Assembly: GCA_002335145.1 (NCBI GenBank) | Contig: DDBV01000021.1 | Location: forward strand, 1-23,104 | Source: Patescibacteria group bacterium UBA2023 | GTDB lineage: Bacteria > Patescibacteriota > Gracilibacteria > BD1-5 > UBA2023 | DNA length: 23,104 bases | Direction: 5' to 3' | Shown: piece by piece, positions 15,508-23,104 of the stretch | Position numbering within the stretch: the first letter of the stretch is position 1 | Layout of the letters: the number at the start of each line of letters is the position of its first letter | Made by a program: the position numbers and the translations under genes | The notes under the pieces: generated by a model | What the model was told of the DNA's origin: nothing | The model's database searches: none | What the model saw: only the letters and a program-made list of their open reading frames with translations

Positions 15508-18500
15508 ATGAATCCTCGTCAGAAGACGGATACTCCGACCCGCTCCGCATCGCAGGAATTCCTCGACCGCGCAAGCGACGAGCAACGGGATGCGTGGGCC
15601 ACCGAGATCGATCGGGTTCGATGACTCATGAAGATCCACACAGTCAAGTCGAGAGAAACGATCGGCGCGATCGCATCGAACCACGGCCTCGACTCGTATG
15701 GAACGCTGCTGTGGCTCAATGAACTCGTCTCGGCCACGGAGAAGTCCGGTATCAAGCCGCTGCGTGACCCAACGGGTCGCCGAATCTGGCCAGGCGAGAC
15801 CCTCCTGGTCCCGAATGATCCGGTTGCGGCGAAGACAATTATAGGAATTACGGAATCCATGCGCCGACGGGTGGAATCATCGAAGCGTGCTACCGACATC
15901 GCCGCAGGCGATACCCGAGCCTTCCGTGAGGAGGTCTCACGTGAACCGTTCTACCCCAAGTCTCCTCTGCCAGTCGGATGGCAGGATGCCTTGACTGCCA
16001 TGGTGATGCAGGGACAGTCATACCGCGGACGGCATTCGCGCATTCTCACGATCGACCACGAGCATGAAACTCTCTGCTCACAGATGGTAATGAGCGCGAA
16101 GTCCCAGGCCGTACCGCTCCGACACATGGATCCATCCGACCGGAGATTTCAGCTGAGCAAGGGCAAGGATGCATGGCGTCTGCCGAAGATCGAACCGAAC
16201 TACGGCCCACTCTCCACCGAGAATGGGCGAGACCCTTATAACTTCAACGGACTCTTCGACCCCAAGCTCGTAGCGAATCCAGAAAAAGCCTCGCCGATTC
16301 CGGAGCGCAACCGTGAAGCCTATGCCGAACGCCTGGACCAACTCTCGCACCGACTCACGGATACAACGAACCCGGCACCGATCGGGACTCAGATCACGGT
16401 CCACTACCAACGCAGCGGCTCCCGCCAAAAGGCACTCGATGCCTCCGCCGGACTCCCGCCGGAACAGGCATCGTATGGAACCCACCTGCTCGTGCTCGCG
16501 GCCGTTACGGATCCCGAGCATCCGGATCCGCGGCAACGTATGCCTATCAAACGATTCTTCGGATGGGAAGTGCCCGAGGTCGACCGCGGACGTCAAACGC
16601 CGTTCGGATCGGATCGGGAAGGAAGCCGGCACGAACTCGACCGACTCCAGTCTTCGTTGCGAGAGGATATCACCCGTCTCGACCGAGCACGGGATGCTGT
16701 GGACGCAGCACTCGACCCCACACAAAACCAGCGCGTCCGCGAATCGCTCGATGCCCGGAAACGACGCGTCCGGACGGAGCTCACACGCCCAACAACGGGC
16801 GTTGCCCTCGACAACCGGGGACGGGTCGACACCGACTTCCTCGCATACCTGGAGTCTCTCCTCTTCGCGAGCGATCCGAAGGCCGCATATGCTGACTACC
16901 TCCAGGATACGGCTCACGGATGGGTAGAACACAACGGAAAGACGATCCGACTCAAGGGACGGTGGAAAGTCGATCCGGGAAGTTGGAAATGGCTCTCGGA
17001 ACAGCTCGGATCCGAATCGATCCGGACGCAGCGATCGATCGATCGGATTCGCGAAGGACTCTCTGGTACTTGGTCCGTAGCGGTACTCGATACGAGGTCC
17101 GAGCCCGTGCTCGCCCGACTCCCGGAGATGCGTGACCGGATCAGCCGCCATAATGCAAATGCTGAATCGGTCTTACGACTCCAGTCGGAGGTCTCGCGCC
17201 TCCGATCCGAACTCTCGAATGCCGAGCGCGACCGATCCGATCACAGCGATTCGCTACGCCGACAAATCGAGCTCGCCGAGTCTGAGATCGATACACTCGT
17301 GGAGGCCTGTATCCGCGAACGGATCGAAATCGTTTCGACGACGGCGCGTATCTCGGCCGGAACCGAAAGCGAGAGCGAACGCCGGGCTGCACTCCCCTTC
17401 AAGACGCTCCTGCAAGAATGCCTGCCGAACGCTTTCGGCCAATGAGCGAACCGGACCAAAGCGGTATCTGAGTTCGAGTCGAAATTCACCGCGCTGCTCG
17501 TGAAGTTCCGCGGGAATCCGGAGCGGGCCCGAGCAGCATACGAAGCATCTGCCGGAATGCCGGAGAGTGCGGGAATCAAGAACGACCCCGAGTTCTTCGT
17601 CCGAGCCATGGCCGCCTACGGGCTCGAGTCGGAATTCCGACAGGCCGCTTCGGATCTCTCGAAGACCGCCTCGGGACCAATTACCGCGAACGATCCGATC
17701 GAAAAGTGAGCGAGCGATGCCATGCTGAAGGATCCGAAGGTCGCGAGCGCGATCGCCGCGTACCGCGCGGCCCGGTCCGAGCTCGCGAAGACGCAGCAGG
17801 CACTCACGGCCCGGCGGGAAGCCATGAGCCAGCCGGAAGAATCGATCCCGCTCTCGGACCTCATCGCCAACTACGCCCAGGGAATTCATGAGCTCGATTC
17901 TCCGTTCACCCGCGAATCCCGAGCCGAGATCGTACGCAATATGCCCCGATTCGCTCACGCGCTCAAGGTCCGAGTGGACGGACGGATCGTGGAATACGTT
18001 GACCCTTCGACCGGTAAACTCCTGGACGAAGATCGCATGCCGCGAGTAACTCCATCGAGCCGGATCGAGTTTTTCGGCCCGGCAGTAATCGATGGCATAC
18101 ATTTTTACCAGAGTCCGAGTCCCGATCTCCGGGATAAGATGAATCCCCGCAGCGAGCCGTGGGCCATCCAGATGATGATGGGCAAATTTCGCCCTACGAG
18201 CGTCCGGGCACCGCTGCCAAAATCGTCCTTCTCGCCAGAGAGCCAAGCCCGGATCGATGCCACGACACCCGCCGGGAAACTCCCGATCATCGGCGAATGG
18301 GACACCCGTCCAGCCGATGTGGGGAACGAGAAGAATCCGGCCAAACGATCGTTCGGGTACTTCCTCCGCCGCAAGATCGAGGAGCACGATCGTACACTCA
18401 TCGATTCGATGCTCGCCGAACGCCGGAAAGCCCGACCGGATACCAGTCGCGAGGATATTGTGGACGAGCTCTACGAACTCCAGACCACCGCACTCCAGCT

Positions 18501-20712
18501 CTCGGGATATATCAATATCTTCGGCGATGTAAATCCTGGAGCCGGCCAGTGGAATCAGCTAACATTCTACTACGATATGCGGACACCGGAAGCGCGGCAG
18601 GCGATCCGCGCGGCCAACGCGGGATTCATCCGATCGATCCGTGCCGAGCGTCTCGAACGAGCCCGCGAACTCGCCGCCGACTCGGATATCGTGCGGATGC
18701 AAGTGGTACCCGGAGATTCTCCCGGCACGCTCTTCTCGCGATTGCAGACATTCATCGCGCTGCATGAGAATAAGAGACGGTTTCCTCACCTCGCGCTCGT
18801 CCACGAGCTCCCTGCACCGGCACGGACCGCACTCTTGCGATCTTTTTTAGCCGAGGGGACCCGTCTCGATGAGAACGAGCTCCGGCGACTACGGACCGAG
18901 GATGAGAATCGCAAACGCGCCCGTAAGAAGCAGAAACCAATCCCATTCACGGCACGAGGAGAACGCGATGATTCCGACCTGGACGCATTCTTTGGGTTCG
19001 CGCCCGAGGGGACGGCGATCGATCGTCCTGTCACGCCGGGTGAATGGTATGCCATAGGACTCGACAAGCTCGATCGAGCTATTGAGCATCTCTCCCGGGA
19101 TCAATCTGGTACGGCTATGGCAGAGCTACCGCCGCATCAAACATACCTGATCGAACGGATGATCCGATCACCCGAAGCGAAACGCTCCATGTCCGTGGTC
19201 GCCTCCATCGAGTCCGGATCTCCGAAGGAGGGCGCACCGATCCGTCGGACCGTCAAGCACGGAGCCGAGTCATTCTGAGTTGCTTCGTCGGTTGGCATCT
19301 TCCAGCACCGTCTCGGACAAATCCGGGTCGGATGGGACGATCCGAAGTCCGCACCAAGCTGGCCAAACCGAGCTCAGCTCGAGCAGGCAATCAAGGCAGC
19401 CGAAACGGAACTCCCGAACATTCGAAAATTCCTCGAGATTTACGCGAACGGCATGGCCGCAACGAGCAACGGAAGGCTCGAATCCGAGCGGATCCGCGAT
19501 ACCCTGGCACAGGATGAACGATGGTTCGAGGAACTGCGGATGCTCGTACTCGACCGTTCGCCCGCACCGAGAGAGCGACTCGACCGGATCGTGAAGCTCT
19601 TGGAGTCGCTCTGCCGCATTGGCGATGGTACACCCGAGAACATGCTCGGGTCGGCCCTGTCGATCCCGCTGCAGGAAGATCGTCGGCAGGACGTGCTATT
19701 GCACGTAACAGGATTCTTTCGGGAAATGAGAGAGGACGTGAGCCAGTGGTACCGACCCAACGGCGACCAGGTACGACGCGTCCGATTCAACGATGTTGCC
19801 AACCTCGCCTCAAACCAGTGAGAGGGAAACTTCGCGCTCGGAATCACGCAAAACTACCTCCGGCGCATCCTGTCCGCCATCGGCATGCCGGAAGCTGACC
19901 AAGTGCTCGGTGGGAGCATCCGCCGAACTGATGTAATAGGTGAACTGAAATGATCGCTCGAATACGGATCGGTGGCATACGGACGGGCACTCTCAGCACT
20001 CCATCGGACGATCGAATCGCGACACGCGGAGCTCACCCCGAATCAGCGGAGCATCATCTCGGAGATCGCGGAGCATGCCCGGAAAATCGACACGATTCAC
20101 CAGGGGTATGTGCTGGAATCAGGAACCCCGGATCGACGAGCGCACCACCTCCGTCAGTGGCTCGACGATATCGGTTCGCGCTCGGACATGGGATTCGCCG
20201 ACCGACTCATCGCACGGGCCGACTCGGTAAGGGAGTCGATGGTGAAGAATGCACCAGGCTGGATAACCTTCCCCATCAGCAAAGATGAACTACCGGACGG
20301 ACCGGCCCGACGCGAGTACCTGCGGGCATGGCACGCGCTCGTAAACGAGACCGCACCGATTCCGCATCTCTTCGAGCCGATGAGCCAACAAATTCGATCC
20401 GAGGCGTTCAACTTCCTGAAGCGGACGAAGCATCCCGAATTCCAGCGCGGCATCGTCTCGGCCACGGCCGAACGACAAAAAGCCTGAAAGGGTACCGGCG
20501 CGTTCGATCCATCCATTCTGCCGACACAGGACGAAGTCTCCGGACGTGGCGAGAGCGGCGAGACGATACCGTTCCTCTCGGACTTCTTCGGCTACGTCCG
20601 CAAAGGACAGGAGGGTATGGCGCCCGGCCGGGTCATTGACTCGGCGGAGGACGTCCGACAGATCCTGCGGCGCGGCGGCCAGGAGATCCTCCGATACTTC
20701 CAGGGAAAATAG
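15508..20712 (+). CDS. Giant 1,734-aa protein with an N-terminal LysM-like domain
   Basis: One continuous frame when UGA is Gly: seven UGA codons at residues 39, 646, 734, 1257, 1438, 1482 and 1660, then UAG. Under the standard code it breaks into about seven pieces. Residues 43-103 match LysM: HTVKSRETIGAIASNHG at the start, LLWLNEL in the middle and RIWPGETLLVPN at the end, a fold that usually binds peptidoglycan or chitin sugars. The rest is very rich in Arg, Asp, Glu and Ser, mostly helical, with a coiled-coil stretch around 550-605 (LQSEVSRLRSELSNAERDRS). I see no signal peptide, membrane segment or catalytic motif. It is flanked by terminators on both sides, so is probably transcribed alone. 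It lies between a phage portal cluster and a VirB4-type ATPase; a virion-internal or injected protein, or a cytoplasmic scaffold, are possibilities. The frame is near certain, the function is not. Confidence 0.9.
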
Positions 20713-20787
20713 AATTCCTCGGCCGATGAGAATTATTCCGACCCCGAGCATTCCTCTTGTAAAGAGCAGAGCCAAGTCTCGGAAGGC

Positions 20788-20815
20788 TCCCCGGCTTGCA
20801 TGCCGGGGGATTTTC
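20788..20815 (+). terminator. Terminator of the giant gene
   Basis: Stem TCCCCGGC (20788-20795) and GCCGGGGGA (20802-20810) around the loop TTGCAT, followed by TTTT. It lies 75 bases after the stop codon of the giant gene. Confidence 0.75.
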
Positions 20816-20824
20816 GTATACAAT
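20796..20824 (+). promoter_or_regulatory. Promoter of the VirB4-type gene, starting in the terminator loop
   Basis: -35 TTGCAT (20796-20801) is exactly the loop of the preceding terminator. After a 17-bp spacer comes the -10 TACAAT (20819-20824). The leader to ATG 20852 is about 21 bases. The same -35 hexamer is seen at the proposed uvrA promoter. Confidence 0.65.
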
Positions 20825-20851
20825 GCGGACTCATCGTAAGATCGCATACCT

Positions 20852-22861
20852 ATGGCCGCATCAACCGTCCTCCAGACTCTCATCACCCGCTCGTACACGG
20901 GCGATGTGCCCGTGGATCTCGACCGCGAACTAGAGCGATGGATCACCGAACGGATAGTGGAGGCTGTGGCCGAAACGCCGACCATGCCGGAGCAAGAAAT
21001 CGCAACTTCCCCCCTTGCCGAAGACGAAGATCTCTCGGGGGAAACTACTGAAGCAGGTCTCGAAAAAACATCTGAAAGCGTCCAGGAAACCGCGAAACCC
21101 GAAGACACAAAACGTCTGACGAAAGAAGATGCTGCCGAGATTATCGCTGGGGAGAAAGCCTACAAGGAAGCTCTCGCCTTCGTCAAGGATGCGATCGCAC
21201 CCGCGATGATGAAAATCGACTCGAGTAAAATCCAGATCGGAGATGTCCTCATCCGGTCGTATTTTGCGTACGCGTACCCCGACTTCCTTGAATGAAACTG
21301 GCTCTCGCCGCTCATAAACTGGGATGTGAAATTCGATATGTCGATCTACGTCTACCCCATCGAGTCGGCGTACGTGATGAAGTACCTCAAGAAACGGTTG
21401 ACAGAGCTCTACTCCGCCCGTTCCATCAACCAAGACAAAGGACTTCTCAACGACCCCGCGCTCGACGCGCAGATCCAGGACGTGGAGGAGCTCCGTGCGA
21501 GCCTCACGCGCGGACAGGAGCGATACTTTCACTTTTCCATCTACGTCACGGTCTACGCGCCATCGGAGGAGGAGCTCGTACGTCTCTCCAATCAGTTCGA
21601 CACGCTCCTCTCCGGGCGCAATATCCTCACCAAACAAGCACTCCTCCGGAGCGAACAAGCATTCATCGCTACTGGTCCGTTTGCCAAAGATGAGGTGGGT
21701 GTCTACCGCAATATCTCGACACGCGGACTTTCCACCACCTTCCCATTCACATCGAGTTCGCTCTCGCAGGACGATGGCGTGATGTACGGTATCAACACGC
21801 ACAACAACTCGCTCATCATCTTCGACCGATTCAAGACGGAAAACGCCAACATGATCGTCTTCGCGAAGTCCGGATGAGGAAAATCCTTCGCGGTGAAGCT
21901 CGAGATTCTGCGGAGTCTGATGATGGGAATCGATGTGATCGTCCTCGACCCCGAGAACGAATACAAGCCCCTCGTGGACAAGGTCGGTGGCAGCTACCTC
22001 AACATCAACCTCAACTCATCGGAGCGCATCAACCCGTTTGATCTGCCACGCGCGATGAAGGACTACGAGGCGAAGCCATGAGACCTCCTGCGCGGCGCGA
22101 TCATCAACCTGATCGGTCTCATGAACATCATGCTCGGCAAATGCACGCCCGAAGAAGAGTCGATCATCGAGAAGGCACTCACCATCACCTATAGCCTCAA
22201 GGGAATCACCATGGACGATGACAACGTCCAAGGCAAGGAGATGCCCCTCATGAAGGATTTTTATAGCGTCCTCGAGACCATTGACGGAAGTCGGTCACTC
22301 CTCCAGCGACTCGAGAAGTACGTCTCGGGGGTCTTCGCGGGCATGTTTTCGGAGCCAACGAATATCAATCTCTCGGATGGGCTGGTGGTCTTCAGTGTGC
22401 GAGACCTCGATGACATCCTCCGACCTGTAGCCATGTATATCTTGCTCGGATATGTGTGGAACGTGACCCGATCGAGCCAACGAAAACGCATCCTCGTGGT
22501 GGACGAGGCATGGAATATCATGCAGTATGCGGACTCGGCGAAGTTCCTCCATGGCCTCGTGAAGCGGGCCCGCAAGTACGGCCTGGGGATTACCACCATC
22601 ACCCAGGACGTGGAGGACTTCATGAGCAACCAGTACGGCAAGGCGATCGTGACGAACTCGTCGATCCAGCTCCTGCTCAAACAATCGCCGGCATCCATCG
22701 ATTCGCTACAAAATACCTTCAAGCTCACCGACCAAGAGAAGTTCATCCTGCTCAACTGCTGAGTAGGACAAGGCCTCTTCTTCGCGGGGTCCGACCACGT
22801 CGGTATCCAGGTCCTCGCCTCGCACTTCGAGACGGAGGTGGTATCCACGAGTGCAAAATAG
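20852..22861 (+). CDS. VirB4/TraC-family type IV secretion (conjugation) ATPase
   Basis: 669 residues with four UGA codons (residues 148, 342, 410, 637) read as Gly, and UAG as stop. The N-terminal 125 residues are acidic and probably flexible. The VirB4 N-domain follows (about 130-325; SIYVYPIESAYVMKYLKKRL, then SIYVTVYAPSEEELVRLSNQ). The ATPase domain has Walker A AKSGGGKS (residues 338-345), in which Gly342 is a UGA codon, then VIVLDPENEYKPL, Walker B LVVDEAW (Asp551, Glu552), the ARKYGLGITTITQDVEDF segment typical of VirB4/TraC and a QLLLKQS motif. Gly637 begins the final GVGQGLFFAG element. These ATPases power DNA or protein export, pilus assembly or DNA uptake at the inner membrane. Close relatives are common in CPR genomes near pilus genes. 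No VirB6, VirB8 or VirD4 gene is visible here. Confidence 0.93.
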
Positions 22862-22883
22862 ATTGACGAATATAGAATAATAT

Positions 22884-23024
22884 TTACTTGAAACGGTTCT
22901 CCGCCGCGTTCGATGTGGCACTGGCTCGGTATGGCGTCGACATATCCTCTTCAGCCACCTGAATGTCGTGGAAATTGTGCCGAAGGTAACCCTCCTCTCG
23001 CCACGATGGGGAAATTTTCGCCAT
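22884..23024 (-). CDS. Possible small ORF, 46 aa
   Basis: MAKISPSWREEGYLRHNFHD and onward to FK, ending with UAA at plus 22884-22886. It is convergent with the VirB4-type gene (22-base gap). The composition is plausible for protein, but it is short and has no clear ribosome site or promoter. It could equally be non-coding. Confidence 0.25.
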   Translation of the reverse strand: MAKISPSWREEGYLRHNFHDIQVAEEDMSTPYRASATSNAAENRFK

Positions 23025-23082
23025 GCGGGACAATCCTCGGTCTGGTTCATTCTACCACCCGTGCATACAGCGTGGTTTGGTG

Positions 23083-23104
23083 GTTTGAAAAAACGCCCCC
23101 GTGG
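23083..23104 (-). terminator. Possible partial terminator at the right edge
   Basis: On the minus strand, a GGGGGC run followed by GTTTTTT is the right half of what looks like an intrinsic terminator for a gene beyond the window. The other arm is not in view. Confidence 0.35.

Noticed and set aside
16078..17151. Minus-strand open frame of 357 codons inside the giant gene
   Set aside because: Arg- and Ser-rich composition without domains; a shadow of the plus-strand gene, which has consistent UGA usage and a LysM-like start.
17254..18387. Minus-strand open frame of 377 codons inside the giant gene
   Set aside because: Same reasoning; no promoter, start signal or motif, and it overlaps supported coding sequence entirely.
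15508..20712. A run of several separate hypothetical genes or a decayed pseudogene
   Set aside because: All pieces lie in one frame, are separated only by UGA, and never by UAA, UAG or a frameshift; the same pattern occurs in healthy housekeeping genes here.
20290..21802. Minus-strand open frames of 272 and 290 codons opposite the giant and VirB4 genes
   Set aside because: They overlap conserved plus-strand proteins and contain no recognisable domain.
796..22861. UGA as selenocysteine or tryptophan
   Set aside because: The sites align to glycine in UvrA and fall in a P-loop glycine in VirB4; the density and wide spread do not fit selenocysteine, no SECIS-like elements were seen, and UGG is used for Trp.

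Overview
The window reads as chromosomal DNA of a Candidate Phyla Radiation bacterium that uses genetic code 25 (UGA = glycine), as described for Absconditabacteria (SR1) and Gracilibacteria (BD1-5). Read with the standard code, most genes fall into short same-frame pieces, each ending at UGA. Read with UGA as Gly, the pieces join into full-length genes that all end at UAA or UAG. I count 35 in-frame UGA codons. The decisive cases are in genes I recognise. In UvrA all four UGAs fall in glycine-rich or conserved glycine contexts. In a VirB4-type ATPase one UGA is a glycine of the Walker A loop. In an Rrf2-family regulator a UGA-UGA pair lies between the first two of three cluster-type cysteines. 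The coding DNA looks GC-rich by eye, which is unusual for these lineages. I cannot tell the two phyla apart from this sequence.

Left part (1-5035): the 5' end of a 16S rRNA gene (minus strand) with its leader and promoter; a SIMPL-domain (DUF541) envelope protein; a small unknown protein with a double terminator; the HtpX membrane protease; an unknown protein; and, divergent from it, a multi-pass membrane protein.

Middle (5036-11950): uvrA (nucleotide excision repair) overlaps by one base a gene that appears to encode a winged-helix plus PD-(D/E)XK nuclease-like protein. Divergent from uvrA is a methyltransferase-like gene interrupted by one true stop (UAA). Then come an unknown 357-aa gene, a divergent Rrf2-type iron-sulfur regulator with a palindrome on its -10 box, and a second small gene broken by an in-frame UAA.

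Right part (11950-23104): a phage-like stretch with a portal protein and three small genes, interrupted by an oppositely oriented secreted cysteine-containing protein. Next is a single 1,734-aa gene with an N-terminal LysM-like domain, which conventional gene calling would break into about seven pieces. It is flanked by terminators. Last is a VirB4/TraC-family type IV secretion ATPase. No capsid, terminase, integrase or attachment site is visible, so the phage part is a remnant, a domesticated module, or incomplete here.

Promoters are readable: TTGNNN / 15-17 bp / TATAAT-like, usually with short leaders and no obvious Shine-Dalgarno sequence. The nuclease-like gene is the exception, with a clear GGAGG. 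All functional calls come from reading motifs by eye; no database search was run.
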